A stretch of 64,000 nucleotides of DNA from Triplophysa rosa (GCF_024868665.1 NC_079890.1:39537773-39601772); one strand, 5' to 3'; positions 33,838-45,285 are shown, numbered from the stretch's first letter. The notes: a model not told the origin generated them from the sequence alone. Numbers and translations are program-made.

Positions 33838-33974
33838 CCTACGTGTATTGTATAAGGGAACAAAATATTAGTTTGGGTAATAAAGGGGTAGCAACCAGAT
33901 ATACAATCCGCAAAGAACTGCATAAGTAAACCTAAATTTACGGTGCAAGTTTTGGTAATTATAATGTACATATA

Positions 33975-34263
33975 CGTGTAGGCAGGGGTAGGGATGGGTA
34001 TCGTTAAGATTTTATCGATATCGATGCCGATACTCCGTATCGATACCGGTACTTATCAATACTGTTATTGATACTACACTCTATAATTTGATGCAAAAAA
34101 CACATGATGTGAAACGATGTTAAACATTTTAAGTTTCTTTATTACAGCTGAGCTTTAGAACTGCAGTTTACAAATGCTTCTGATCAAACAGAAAATGCCA
34201 CATAACAAAACGTGTGTGTGTTCCTTAGCATACCACTTACTGCACTTAGCATGTGCATAGGAG
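33975..34263. repeat. Decayed DNA-element end (GGGATGGGTATCG type)
   Basis: AGGGATGGGTATCGTTAAGA followed by palindromic ATCGATATCGAT repeats, a common fish hAT-like repeat start. It is interrupted at 34264 by the gypsy element. Confidence 0.5.
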
Positions 34264-34767
34264 CACATTGTAGCGGGTTCGCTATAGTAAGGAAGGAAGA
34301 GGACGAGGTTGGCGGGACTGACACGAGCGTTTATTCCTTTTGCCACACAAGAAAACAAAAAGTCCATTCATACAACAAATAAATCCACGGCTTTTCCTTC
34401 AGCCTGGCTTGAGAAGATATTAATCCAATAAAGTCCTTCGCTCTTTCCTGAGAGGTTCTGTGGTCGTGGCAGCCCGTGTGCAGTCCATCTCTCTCTCCCC
34501 GTTGAGCGTCCCTTGGATCTTTATATATCGTCTCCCCGCGCCCTTACTGGAATGAGACACAGGTGTTGGTTGTTTTTATTTACTCCACTCACCTACCGCT
34601 CGTCTCCCGGCTCTCTCTCCTGCCACAGACCTCGCAAAACCACGCCCCCCTCGCCACATACCCCCACCGCCCGCCTCAGGCCGGGGAGCCGTCCGGTCTG
34701 CAGCCCCCCCCCCATTCCTGGAGAGGAAGTCGGCTACAACCATTTGTGCACCTGGCCTGTGGACCAC

Positions 34768-35775
34768 CTAGAACTTAAAAGGCTGTAGAGCCAGATACCA
34801 ATGGGTGATCCTGGCGTTGGTATCTTTCATGCGGTGGAGCCACTGCACGGGAGCGTGGTCCAAACAGAGGGTGAATTCCCGGCCCAGGAGGTAGTATCTA
34901 AGGGTGAGAACGGCCCATCTGATGGCCAAACATTCTTTTTCGATGGTGCTGTACTTAGTCTCTCTCTTTGAGAGCTTGCGGCTAATGTACAGCACCGGCC
35001 GTTCCTCACCCCCCACCTCCTGTGCCAGGACGGCACCCAGCCCCCTCTCCGACGCTTCAGTCTGCAACAAGAAATGGAGAGAAAAGTCAGGAGAGTGTAA
35101 GAGCGGCCCGCCACACAGGGCAGCCTTCACTTGGGAAAACGCCTGCTGGCACTGCTCCGTCCATTGGACCGGATCTGGTGCCTCCTTTTTAGTAAAATCA
35201 GTCAGCGGGCTGGTGAGGTCCGAACAGTTGGGCACAAAACGTCTGTAATATCCCGCCAGCCCCAGTAACTGTCTTACCTCCTTTTTGGTCTTGGGACTCG
35301 GGCAGGTCGCAACGGCTGCGGTCTTATTAATTTGGGGCCGCACTTGTCCGTGTCCCAAGTGGAAGCCCAGATACCTAACCTCCACCCGCCCAACCACGCA
35401 CTTCTTCGGGTTGGCCGTGAGACCGGCCGTCCTCATCACTCCCAGGACCGCCCTCAAGTGTTGGATATGCCGCTGCCAGTCGTTGCTATAAATGATGATA
35501 TCATCTAGATAAGCAGCGGCATATGCCGTATGGGGTCGGAGGATATGGTCCATAAGGCGCTGAAAGCTGGCCGGTGCTCCGAACAAGCCGAACGGAAGTG
35601 TCACGAATTGGTGTAATCCAAACGGCGAGGTGAAGGCTGTGTTTTCCTTAGATAATGGCGATAGGGGGATCTGCCAGTACCCTTTTGTTAAGTCCAATGT
35701 CGAATAAAAACGAGCTGTGCCTAGCCGGTCCAGTAATTCGTCGACCCGTGGCATTGGATAGGCATCGAACTTCTA
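34768..35775 (-). pseudogene. Reverse transcriptase and RNase H of the Gmr1-like element
   Basis: Open from 35754 to 34768 (328 codons): FYSTLDLTKGYWQIPL, TLPFGLFGAPASFQ, YLDDIIIYS (catalytic YLDD), GLAGYYRRFV. RNase H follows with LLQTEASERGLGAVLAQ (the usual first Asp reads Glu here), YSTIEKECLAI and TLCLDHAPVQWL. An in-frame TAG at 35773-35775 cuts it from the upstream RT part (SPIVLVPK..GSVRFCVDYR region, about 35780-35900). Confidence 0.85.
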
Positions 35776-36064
35776 TACCGCGTTCACTTTGCGATAATCC
35801 ACACAGAACCTGACCGAGCCGTCCGTCTTGGGAACCAAAACTATCGGGCTCGCCCAGTCACTGTTGGATTCTTCTATTACCCCCATCTCGAGCATTGCCG
35901 CTAATTCCGTCTGAACCACATTTTTCTTGTGCTCAGGTAAACGATAGGGCCGGCTACGGCAACCTGGCTATGTCCGTGAGCTGGGAGGGTGAGAGATGAT
36001 CTCCCCCCGGAGCCAGAGCGAGTGATGTTGGTTTTGTATTCGCTTCTGGTCCCAGATCATCCTC

Positions 36065-36460
36065 TCAACTAATTACCGTCGCCAGCATCACTGGTTCCAC
36101 CTCCTGCCATTTTTTAAGGAGATTGAGGTGGTAAATTTGACGTGCCCCGCTCCTATCTGACCGTACTAATTCATAATCAAGATCTCCCACTTGCCGTGTG
36201 ACCTTAAACGGCCCTTGCCACTTTGCTAGTAATTTGGAACTCGAGGTGGGGAGTAATACAAGCACTTTTTCTCCCGGTGAAAATTTCCGGAGGTTGGTTC
36301 CCCTGTTATACAGCCGGCTCTGTTTATCCTGGACCTGTAACAAATTCTCCATAGATAGCCGCCCCAGTGTATGGAGTTTTGTTCTCAGGTCTAGGACATG
36401 TTGAATTTCGTTTTTGCTGTTGGAGGGTCTGTCCTCCCAAGTCTCTCTCAGGACGTCCAA
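36065..36460 (-). CDS. Integrase C-terminal region of the Gmr1-like element
   Basis: 131 codons: YNRGTNLRKFSPGEKVLVLLP, then KWQGPFKVTRQVGDLDYEL and IYHLNLLKKW, the GPY/F-type module that ends many gypsy integrases. It is separated from the core by a stop or frame change near 36530. Confidence 0.8.
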   Translation of the reverse strand: MDVLRETWEDRPSNSKNEIQHVLDLRTKLHTLGRLSMENLLQVQDKQSRLYNRGTNLRKFSPGEKVLVLLPTSSSKLLAKWQGPFKVTRQVGDLDYELVRSDRSGARQIYHLNLLKKWQEVEPVMLATVIS

Positions 36461-36529
36461 AACCCCTCGGGGCTGGCGTCCAAAGAGAAGCTCAAAGGGG
36501 GAAAACCCCGTGGAGGCTTGCGGGACCTC

Positions 36530-37654
36530 TCACACAGCGAATAAGAGGGGTTCTAACCATTTATCCCAATTTTTGGCGTCCTCGTGTACGAACTTACGAA
36601 TCATGGTTTTCAACGTGCGATTAAACCGTTCTACCAGCCCGTCTGTTTGAGGGTGAAAGATGCGGGTACGGACCGATTTAATGCCCAATAATTCATATAG
36701 CTTGCGTATCGTGCGCGACATGAACGCCGTGCCTTGATCCGTGAGGATCTCCCGGGGGATCCCCACGCGTGAGATGACGCGAAACAGTGCCTCCGCCACA
36801 CTCTTAGCGGAAATGCTGTGGAGCGGCACTGCCTCGGGATATCGGGTTGCATAATCCACCAAGACTAATGCAAATCGATGTCCACTCGCTGACCGCTCTA
36901 ATGGCCCGATGAGGTCCATACCAATCCTATCGAAGGTGACCTGCATTAGCGGTAATGGGTGCAATGGCGCTTTTGTGGAGGCCGGCAGGTTTACCAGCTG
37001 ACATTCACGGCACGAGGCGCACCACCTGCGTACGTTCTCGTGAATGCCCGGCCAAAAAAATCGGGCCATGAGGCGATTTAGTGTCATGTTTTGTCCTAAA
37101 TGCCCCGCCATAGGATTACAATGTGCCGCCTGAAAAAGCATTTCCCAGCGGCCCTGTGGCAATAACAACTGGGTTGTATCTTCCTTTGTTTGAGCGTCTT
37201 GGGTCACTCGATACAACCGGTCTTTTATGATTGCAAAATAAGGGTAGGAGCGCGGTCGGGCAGGTTGGAGAGTTTGACCATCCACATAGCGGACCTGTTC
37301 AAAGGCGAACTTTAGTGATTCGTCCCGGGATTGTTCCAGGGGAAAGTCATCGCGTTCCGAGAGGATTCGCCCCTCGGATCCGCTCGCTTCTCCTGAAACA
37401 GCCTCTCCTGCCTGCACGAGCGCACCGCCTCCCGGTGCCTCTGGACCCCAAGCGACACCCGCACATAAGCACCCCAATAATTCTGCGAATGCAGGCCAAT
37501 TAGTTCCCAAGATTAGCGGGTGTCGGAGGTGTGGGTTAACCGCTACCTCAACTCTATGCTTTTCTCCCCTGAATTGAATAATGACGGGGATTAAAGGATA
37601 TCTCACCACATCCCCGTGTACGCACTGTAGCCGGACCATGCGGCTATTATCCAA
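36530..37654 (-). CDS. Integrase region of the Gmr1-like element
   Basis: 374 codons open. Protease end (HPLILGTNW), spacer, then the integrase zinc-binding region (H-x-H with CASCRECQ), then the catalytic core: IGMDLIGPL (first Asp), ILTDQGTAF (second Asp) and HPQTDGLVERFNRTL (Glu), the DDE triad. It lies upstream of the reverse transcriptase, the unusual order. The frame ends at 36530; the integrase C-terminal region follows at 36065-36460. Confidence 0.9.
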   Translation of the reverse strand: MDNSRMVRLQCVHGDVVRYPLIPVIIQFRGEKHRVEVAVNPHLRHPLILGTNWPAFAELLGCLCAGVAWGPEAPGGGALVQAGEAVSGEASGSEGRILSERDDFPLEQSRDESLKFAFEQVRYVDGQTLQPARPRSYPYFAIIKDRLYRVTQDAQTKEDTTQLLLPQGRWEMLFQAAHCNPMAGHLGQNMTLNRLMARFFWPGIHENVRRWCASCRECQLVNLPASTKAPLHPLPLMQVTFDRIGMDLIGPLERSASGHRFALVLVDYATRYPEAVPLHSISAKSVAEALFRVISRVGIPREILTDQGTAFMSRTIRKLYELLGIKSVRTRIFHPQTDGLVERFNRTLKTMIRKFVHEDAKNWDKWLEPLLFAV

Positions 37655-37857
37655 GGCCGAACCAGGCTTTGATGGATAAAGGTCTGGTTACAACTGGAAT
37701 CTACCAGAGCCGGGTATGTACCCCCCCTTATACTCACAGGAATTTGGTACCATCCATTCTGACCGGGGGCAGCCTGCGGCGTGTCGGGAACCCGGATCAT
37801 TGTCCCGATCTCCATCACTGGGCATCGACAAAATGATCTGGGTCTCCACATCGCCAA
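37603..37857 (-). pseudogene. Protease region of the Gmr1-like element
   Basis: After the knuckle the frame reads CPVMEIGTMI, then YPALVDSSCNQTFIH. The aspartic protease signature is D-S/T-G; here it is Asp-Ser-Ser, so activity is doubtful. The frame stops soon after, and the downstream frame starting at 37654 continues the polyprotein. Confidence 0.7.
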
Positions 37858-38850
37858 CAGGCCGGCCCAGGCGTCTCCGCCATCCGGGTGGCGGGAAGTG
37901 GAGCACGGGAAGGGCGCGGAGAGAGGGTGGATCCATTGCCGTCCTGGAATCCCCGGGCCGGAGTGCGATACCCGGTTGTGTAGTCCCCGGGCTGTGGGAA
38001 CCGTCGCCGAGGCGGCACTCGTGGTGGACCGGGTGGACGGGACCTAGGTGCAGGGACAGGACGAGGAGAGAGAGATAAAGAAGAGGGGGAGAGAGAAACA
38101 GGAGAAACAGCCTCCGGAGAGGAGAGAGAGACAACCGGGAGGGGTTCGCCAACCCCGGGGCACACCACCATCTGGTCCTCCGCCAGGTGGATGGCTGAGT
38201 CCAGCGACGTCGGGCGGTGGCACTGGACCCACTCGGCCGTTTTCTTAGGAAGCCGAGCGATGAACTGCTCCAGCACCACGCGGTCGATGATGTCCTCGAC
38301 GTCGCCTTTCCCAGCCAGCAGCCATTTGCGGCAGGAGTCCCGGAGCTGGTGGGCCATCATGAAGGGCCGGCCGCTTTCGCCCAGCCCCAGCGACCGAAAT
38401 CGCTGACGATGCTCCTCCGGGCTACGGCCGACCCTCTGAAGGATGGCCCTCTTCAGGTCATTGAAGACCAGGAGGTTCTGGACGGGCAGACGGGTGCGCT
38501 TCCCCCGACAGCAACGGCAGGAGTCGCCTCGCCCAATCCTCCGGGGGCCAGCCGCTAGTCTCCGCCGTCTTTTCGAAGAGGTCGAGGAACGCCTCCGGGT
38601 CATCTCCTGGCCCCATCTTCGACAGCGGTATGAACGCGGCGGTCGTCGCGGGTGCGGACGCCTCTGCCCGAACCCGCTGGTCCATCCAGCTCCGGAAGCT
38701 CTCGCGGTCCTCTCGCTGGGCCTGGAGGATAGTCTGGAAGCAGAGGTCATGGTCACTCCGAAGGTCCAGCAGTGCCTGGTGTTGTTCACGGTGGAGGACC
38801 GCGAGAGATGCGATGATGTCCGCAAATGGCATGCCCGATGTTGCCTGCAT
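37815..38850 (-). pseudogene. gag of the Gmr1-like element, frameshifted
   Basis: N-terminal half in one frame (38850 to about 38490: coiled-coil-like region, then PGDDPEAFLDLFEKTAETSG). The rest is in another (about 38490 to 37815: capsid-like helices, a Pro/Ser-rich linker, then the CWRCGDPDHFVD nucleic-acid knuckle, C-x2-C-x4-H). A second frame change lies at the knuckle. Expected role: capsid and nucleocapsid of virus-like particles. Confidence 0.8.
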
Positions 38851-39289
38851 GACAGCGGTGGCCCTCCTACTTCCTTCCCAGGTTTCGGCACCAGTGTAGC
38901 GGGTTCGCTATAATACGGAAGGAAGAGGACGAGGTTGGCGGGACTGACACGAGCTTTTATTCCTTTTGCCACACAAGAAAACAAAAAGTCCATTCATACA
39001 ACAAATAAATCCACGGTTTTTCCTTCAGCCTGTCTTGAGAAGATATTAATCCAGTAAAGTCCTTCGCTCTTTCCTGAGAGGTTCTGTGGTCGTGGCAGCC
39101 CGTGTGCAGTCTGTCTCTCTCTCCCCGTTGAGCGTCCCTTGGATCTTTATATATCGTCTCCCCGCGCCCTTACTGGAATGAGACACAGGTGTTGGTTGTT
39201 TGTATTTACTCCACTCACCTACCGCTCGTCTCCTGGCTCTCTCTCCTGCCGCAGACCTCGCTAAATGATGCCCCCCTCGCCACACACAT

Positions 39290-39728
39290 CATAATGTAAT
39301 TCAACATATTTACTTTACATCACTATGGTTATTTGGCTGGTAGACCATATTTCTTTTTTCCTTTCTGGTATTAGGTCTACATAAATTTAAGTACTATTTA
39401 AGTACTTAAAATTAAGTACTAAGCACGTAATATTTTTTTACTATATGTACAATTTTTTTTAATTTTACTAGCACATTTACTTCAATTTACTAAAGTAAGT
39501 AAATATACTCCGTGGCCGAATTATTAAAAACAATGTTATAACTTGTTCGCAAATAAAGGACTTTTATTTTGATGGGTTACTGCAACGGGGTGTTTGACGG
39601 AAGCTTCATTGTTGTGAAACGCGGACGATGAAAGCTCCACAAGCGCAACCATGCCACTCTTTCACTAATAAACACTCAAAACCAGCAGATTACAAATACA
39701 TCGCGGAAATCATATGGTCCTAGATATC
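39290..39728. other. Unassigned AT-rich stretch
   Basis: Flank of the gypsy insertion; TTAAGTACT-type short repeats at 39385-39430, no gene. Confidence 0.4.
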
Positions 39729-39885
39729 CAGGGCCGTTTCTAGCTGTTTGGGGGCCCTATGCGAGATACTATTTGGGGGCCCAATTTGCAGCTGGAGGAC
39801 CAATTTGCAACTTATTAGGTCAATTGGCAATATGATTGGGTATAAAAAGAGCCTCTCAGAGTGGCAGTGTCTCTCAGAAGTCAAG

Positions 39886-40908
39886 ATGGGCAGAGGATCA
39901 CCAATTCCCCCAATGCTGCGGCGAAAAATAGTGGAGCAATATCAGAAAGGAGTTTCTCAGAGAAAAATTGCAAAGAGTTTGAAGTTATCATCATCTACAG
40001 TGCATAATATCATCCAAAGATTCAGAGAATCTGGAACAATCTCTGTGCGTAAGGGTCAAGGCCGGAAAACCATACTGGATGCCCGTGATCTTCGGGCCCT
40101 TAGACGGCACTGCATCACATACAGGAATGCTACTGTAATGGAAATCACAACATGGGCTCAGGAATACTTCCAGAAAACATTGTCGGTGAACACAATCCAC
40201 CGTGCCATTCGCCGTTGCCGGCTAAAACTCTATAGGTCAAAAAAGAAGCCATATCTAAACATGATCCAGAAGCGCAGGCGTTTTCTCTGGGCCAAGGCTC
40301 ATTTAAAATGGACTGTGGCAAAGTGGAAAACTGTTCTGTGGTCAGACGAATCAAAATTTGAAGTTCTTTTTGGAAAACTGGGACGCCATGTCATCCGGAC
40401 TAAAGAGGACAAGGACAACCCAAGTTGTTATCAGCGCTCAGTTCAGAAGCCTGCATCTCTGATGGTATGGGGTTGCATGAGTGCGTGTGGCATGGGCAGC
40501 TTACACATCTGGAAAGGCACCATCAATGCTGAAAGGTATATCCAAGTTCTAGAACAACATATGCTCCCATCCAGACGTCGTCTCTTTCAGGGAAGACCTT
40601 GCATTTTCCAACATGACAATGCCAGACCACATACTGCATCAATTACAACATCATGGCTGCGTAGAAGAAGGATCCGGGTACTGAAATGGCCAGCCTGCAG
40701 TCCAGATCTTTCACCCATAGAAAACATTTGGCGCATCATAAAGAGGAAGATGCGACAAAGAAGACCTAAGACAGTCGAGCAACTAGAAGCCTGTATTAGA
40801 CAAGAATGGGACAACATTCCTATTCCTAAACTTGAGCAACTTGTCTCCTCAGTCCCCAGACGTTTGCAGACTGTTATAAAAAGAAGAGGGGATGCCACAC
40901 AGTGGTAA
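39886..40908 (+). CDS. Tc1/mariner transposase, intact 340 residues
   Basis: Start MGRGSPIPPM at 39886, chosen because Tc1 transposases of this group are about 340 residues; the open frame extends further upstream without homology. N-terminal paired-type helix-turn-helix (VSQRKIAKSLKLSSSTVHNI), second DNA-binding part, then the catalytic triad: WSDESKF (D), FQHDNARPHTA (D) and SPDLSPIENIW (E), with 34 residues between the last two, i.e. DD34E. No stop or frameshift. A TATAAAAA box lies at about 39841. Known role: cut-and-paste transposition at TA sites. The gene looks functional, but the left terminus of its element seems missing. Confidence 0.93.
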   Translation: MGRGSPIPPMLRRKIVEQYQKGVSQRKIAKSLKLSSSTVHNIIQRFRESGTISVRKGQGRKTILDARDLRALRRHCITYRNATVMEITTWAQEYFQKTLSVNTIHRAIRRCRLKLYRSKKKPYLNMIQKRRRFLWAKAHLKWTVAKWKTVLWSDESKFEVLFGKLGRHVIRTKEDKDNPSCYQRSVQKPASLMVWGCMSACGMGSLHIWKGTINAERYIQVLEQHMLPSRRRLFQGRPCIFQHDNARPHTASITTSWLRRRRIRVLKWPACSPDLSPIENIWRIIKRKMRQRRPKTVEQLEACIRQEWDNIPIPKLEQLVSSVPRRLQTVIKRRGDATQW

Positions 40909-41130
40909 ACATGGCCTTGTCCCAACTTTTTTGAGATGTGTTGATGCCATGAAATTTAAAATCAACTTATTTTTCCCTTAAAATGATACATTCTCTCAGT
41001 TTAAACATTTGATATGTCATCTATGTTGTATTCTGAATAAAATATTGAAATTTTAAAATTCCACATCATTGCATTCTGTTTTTATTCACAATTTGTACAG
41101 TGTCCCAACTTTTTTGGAATCGTGTTTGTA
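40909..41130 (+). repeat. Right IR/DR terminus of the Tc1 element
   Basis: Inner repeat TTGTCCCAACTTTTTTGAGA at about 40917 and outer repeat GTGTCCCAACTTTTTTGGAA at about 41099, ending at a TA (41129-41130). Two direct binding sites within the terminus fit the IR/DR layout of fish Tc1 elements. No matching left terminus was found upstream of 39886. Confidence 0.75.
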
Positions 41131-41221
41131 CAATAGAGCAAAGAATTGGACAATATTTCATAGCACAGTGATCATTTAAAATTCATAGTGCTATATGAAT
41201 AATCCACTGCTATACTGCTGC

Positions 41222-41223
41222 TG

Positions 41224-41256
<33 letters not shown>

Positions 41257-41258
41257 AA
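41222..41258. repeat. TAC microsatellite
   Basis: About ten CTA/TAC trinucleotides. Confidence 0.95.
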
Positions 41259-42061
41259 AGTACCAATAATCAGTCTGATAATAATTGGTTTTATTTATAA
41301 AATAGTAGCACATGTCTATGCTTGAGACACATTTATTTGAGCCTTTTTGTAAAGCAAACTCGGGATAAAGCTGACTTTATTTACGTACAAACAAACAATC
41401 ATAGACCGTTAGCTGAGGTAGCTAAACACTTATCTGAGGCTAGCTGAGCTAGCCAGCATGACAAAAGTAGCAAACTAACTTGTTCAAAAGTTGACATTAT
41501 GTGTCCCCCTCCACCCACATCAAATGCCTTACCTTTATCTTGTGATCGTTTTTCTTCATCTGTTTTCTTCTTTTTGCGTTTCTCTGCACCAGACACATAA
41601 GTATGTTTCGATGACATTAGGCTTGTTTGACTTGATGCGGCGCCGCAAGATCCGACAGGCGGATGACATCAAAATACCGCGAGAGCGATTCAAAAGCAAA
41701 CTTTTTATGGTTTTTCGAATCAAGTCGAACAAGCCTATTGTAATTAGCGTCTACCGTTATTCTCATCACTTCAGTGGAAGGTGGGTGGCTGTCAATCATC
41801 CCGTCAGACCTGTCGGCAGACGTCACTTACCACGTGACAGCCCAGCCCAAAGGTGATTTTGACCTGATTACCCCATGAACACTTACATGCTTTGCAAATG
41901 AATGCATAATGAATGCATGCAATACATGCAAATAAAGACAGGTACTTTTAATTCTCCTAAATATGATAAAATATGAGGCTGAACTTGCAGTTTGGGGGCC
42001 CCCTGGTTGCTGCGGGGCCCTATGCAGCCGCATTGTCCGCATATAGCAAGAAACGGCTCTG

Positions 42062-42960
42062 GTGAGGGCAGAGAAGACTACAGAACGGCAATGGCGTGTG
42101 CCAAGAAACAAACAAATCTTCTTTCATTTTGGCAGAAGATGAATAAGGTTTAGTATACTTTATAATAACTAACGTTATATATAATAACTTTCGTGTGCGA
42201 TTACACGCAGATGAAAATGTACACCTATAACTCATGATATAAATATCCGGATTATCACAACAAGCCCGCACAGTTTTTTGTGATTCTGCTTTTGCAGCAT
42301 AATCTTAATCAAAATCAATGCAAAGATAGAAAAAATGAATTTGATCAATATGTGATGCATTTTTTTTACGAGGACAATGCACAGATGTTGCCTGTCGCTC
42401 ATGTGAGGTCAGTGAGTGGTGTGTGAACCTTTCTTACCTCACATAAGTGCCAAGGACCGGGCGAAGCAATAATATCCTAATATATGACAGCGTAGTGGAG
42501 CAATACTGTTTTATATTCCTTGTAAAAACAAATCATCCTTGAGCAAATGCTTCCCGTCAGCGCGTGAATCCTGTCTTTCGGGCTTATTGCTTGAATGGAA
42601 AATACACAAACAGTTATGTCAAAATGTCCGTCGAGTTTTTTTAAACACAATCGGGTATGAAGTAAACAAAATTCTTTTGGGAGAAACTTTTTAGGATGTG
42701 CATCACTGGATCCGCGCTTTACCGCAAGTCTTAAAGTGCCAGCAGCTCAGTCACACTAGCAGTTATTAGGCCACTGGCTGTTTGTGTTAAATTTACTTCA
42801 AAACCTTTCATTTTTTATTTATATTAGGTTAAGCATTATCAATTATAATTATTAAGTATTTTTATTCATATGAATACTTTTAGTATTTAAGTAATTAAAG
42901 TTGTAAAAAAAAACGTTAGAAATATTTACACAATTTACAAACAAGGAAAAATCATTAAGG
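42062..42960. other. Unassigned stretch
   Basis: About 0.9 kb with no gene. 42730-42780 (CTTAAAGTGCCAGCAGCTCA) resembles the end of a common fish DNA repeat. Confidence 0.35.
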
Positions 42961-44091
42961 GACTGACGTCTTGGTTACGGATGTAACCTCGGTTCCCTGA
43001 TGGAGGGAACGAGACGTTGTGTCGAACCGACAGAATGGGGTTTGTCTTAACCTATCATCTTCTGAGTATTTAGAAAATGCCAATGAAAATTGGCGAATGA
43101 AATTTGCATGCTGGACTCCTCCCCGGATGTCCAGGTATAAGAGGGAAGCCGGCGTGCTCATTCATTCACCTTTGGTCTGAGGAGCCTTAAGCATCCTCCC
43201 CCGACCGCTGGGGTGGGCGGCCAGTGTTGTGGCATGAAGGACACAACGTCTCGTTCCCTCCATCAGGGAACCGAGGTTACATCCGTAACCAAGACGTTCC
43301 CTTTCTGTCGGTCTCTAGACGTTGTGTCGAACCAACAGATTGGGGTTACTATGGAAGACGCCACAGGACTGAGACGCGTCACAATCTCTGCGGAGCGACG
43401 TTGACTGGCCTGGGCGACTCAGACGTAGGCGCTAATGCGAAATTATGACCATCCAGTGGAGAGGAAGGGGGACCCAGAGCTTTTCCAAAAAGTTGGGAAG
43501 CCCCTGCCAACGGCCGTAACGGGCGGAGGCCTAGTTCTCTAACCAGCGAGAAGCCGCCCGGCTCCGTAAGGGCCACTGGTTAAGCATTATTCCCCCCGGG
43601 GGAAAAACGCTGCAGAGACCACTACCTACCGTAGGGAGGAATTAGTGGAGACACCACATGGTCTCACCATCAGGGGAGAACTCATGGGAAAATGTGCGGA
43701 CTAGAGTTAACCGCAAGGTGGGAGTCCACCTAGGGAGGTCATGGGTTGCCGAGGTGGCAACCATTCATGAGGATACATCAGACGGAACAGCCCATGGAGG
43801 GGGGGTTACCACGTCTGGAGCACTAGGTCCGGTTAGAGCTATGTGGGAGATAACTCAACTGTTCCCCAGCCTAGGGGGGCAGGGCTGTTCTGCCCAGACT
43901 GCCCCGAGGAAGGTGCTAGTGATGGATAAAATGCCTGTTCTTTACCCAGTGGGGGAAAGAGGGGAGGCGTAAAAGCCGCTGATCCCCCTAAAGGAAGGGG
44001 GAAAGGCTTTTGCAGGCGTACGCCCTACCGGCTGCCGATCCTACACACTGCCCTGCAGGACACGGGCTGACACCGGTTCCGCGCGTAGGTA

Positions 44092-44950
44092 TTAGAACCT
44101 CACGGAGTTGTTGGGCATAGCCCAACCCGCAGCTCTGCAGATGTCTGCTAGAGAGGCGCCCTGAGCCAGTGCCCATGAGGAGTGTGCCTCACTCCCAACG
44201 GGCAGGGGCGAAATTAGATCGGTATGCCGTAACGAGGGCATCCACGATCCAGTGCGCCAGCCTCTGTTTGGAGACAGCCCTCTCTTCTGCTGACCTCCGA
44301 AACAGACAAAGAGCTGCTCAGAGCTTCTGGGCTCTGCGTGCGGTCCAAGTAGAGGCGCAGTGCGCGTACTGGACACAACACGGATAGGTTGGGTCTTCCT
44401 CCCCGGTGGGGAGCGCCTGCAGGTTCACCACCTGGTCTCTAGGGGGAGTGGTGGGAACTTTGGCACGTAGCCAGGGCGAGGTCTCAAGATAACGTGAGAA
44501 TCCCGGGCCCGATTTCTAGGCAATCTGTGGACACGGGGGGTGCTTGCAGATCCCCTATCCTCTTGGAGGTGAGCGCCATCAGGAAAGCCGTCTTTATCAA
44601 GAGTGAGAAAGAGCAGCAGCTCCGAGAGGCTCGAAGGGGGCGGGGCCTCTTCAGGCCCGCCACCTAGGTCGCAAGAGGGTACGGAGTGCGGATAAGGTGG
44701 TCACCTTCTCGCGTCCCAGAGGCTACCCAGCAACTGGGTCATGATGAGCGGCCGTAGCGGCTACATACACTCCCAGTGTGGAGGGGGAGAGGTTACTCCC
44801 CAGTCTCTCTTGATGAAGGGACAGATCATTCCCGATCGAGCAACTCCGCGAGTCTTCTCGCCGAGAAGAGCACCAGGACTAGAAGAGGCGCCACCTATGG
44901 GCGTATAGCCGCCCAGTGGCCGAGGCCCTAGCCTTAGTGACGTCCCAACC
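44092..44950 (-). pseudogene. Tyrosine recombinase remnant of the second DIRS copy
   Basis: Visible blocks: SSWALAQGASLADICRAAGW and, upstream in another frame, the LFVCFGG region. Where HSTRSMASS would be expected the sequence reads EAHSSWA, a small deletion that removes the catalytic Arg. Several frameshifts. Inactive. Confidence 0.75.
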
Positions 44951-45285
44951 AGACTGGGGGTGGGTCACTCAGGATCTCCTCGTCCCGTCCAGACATGGAG
45001 ACCAGGTTCTGCCTGGGATGCCGTAACGTGCCCCTTCCCCTGGGGAAGCAGGATCTTCGCTAGGGGGAGCGGCCAGGGGGGAGTTGTTGTCAGAGCCTTA
45101 GCTCCGAGAACCAAGTCCTGGTTAGGCCAATGGGGCGTAACTAGTACCACTTGATGCTCCTCTTCCCTGGCCTTGCACAGGGCCTGTGCAATGAGGCTCA
45201 CTGGGGGAAAGGCGTACTTCCGCTTGTCCCGCGGCCAGCTGTGCACAAGGGCATCCGTGCCAAGTGTTGCCTCGGACAGGGAGTA

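Larger units (their letters stand above)
34269..39284 (-). mobile_element. Ty3/gypsy LTR retrotransposon, Gmr1-like domain order
   Basis: LTRs 34269-34658 and 38895-39284, both 390 bp and almost identical, starting TGTAGCGGGTTCGCTATA and ending TCGCCACA. CACAT target duplication at 34264-34268 and 39285-39289. On the minus strand the 5' LTR is followed by a primer-binding-site-like TGGTGCCGAAACC and the 3' LTR is preceded by a G-rich polypurine tract. Order along the element: gag, protease, integrase, reverse transcriptase, RNase H. Integrase upstream of RT is the Copia-like order known in Gmr1-type gypsy elements of deuterostomes. Gag is frameshifted and RT has a stop, so this copy is defective despite being young. 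Confidence 0.9.
39729..42061. mobile_element. Possible hAT-like element hosting the Tc1
   Basis: Left end CAGGGCCGTTTCTAGCT with TTTGGGGGCCC following; right end (complement) CAGAGCCGTTTCTTGCT with GGGGGCCCCC inside. These look like inverted termini, but the 8-bp flanks (TAGATATC, GTGAGGGC) do not match, so one end may belong to another copy or be rearranged. The 41131-41990 part shows a TAC microsatellite and nothing else recognisable. Confidence 0.4.

Noticed and set aside
39729..42061. Confident call of one hAT element spanning the Tc1
   Set aside because: Termini look inverted but the flanking 8 bases do not match, so it is listed only as possible.
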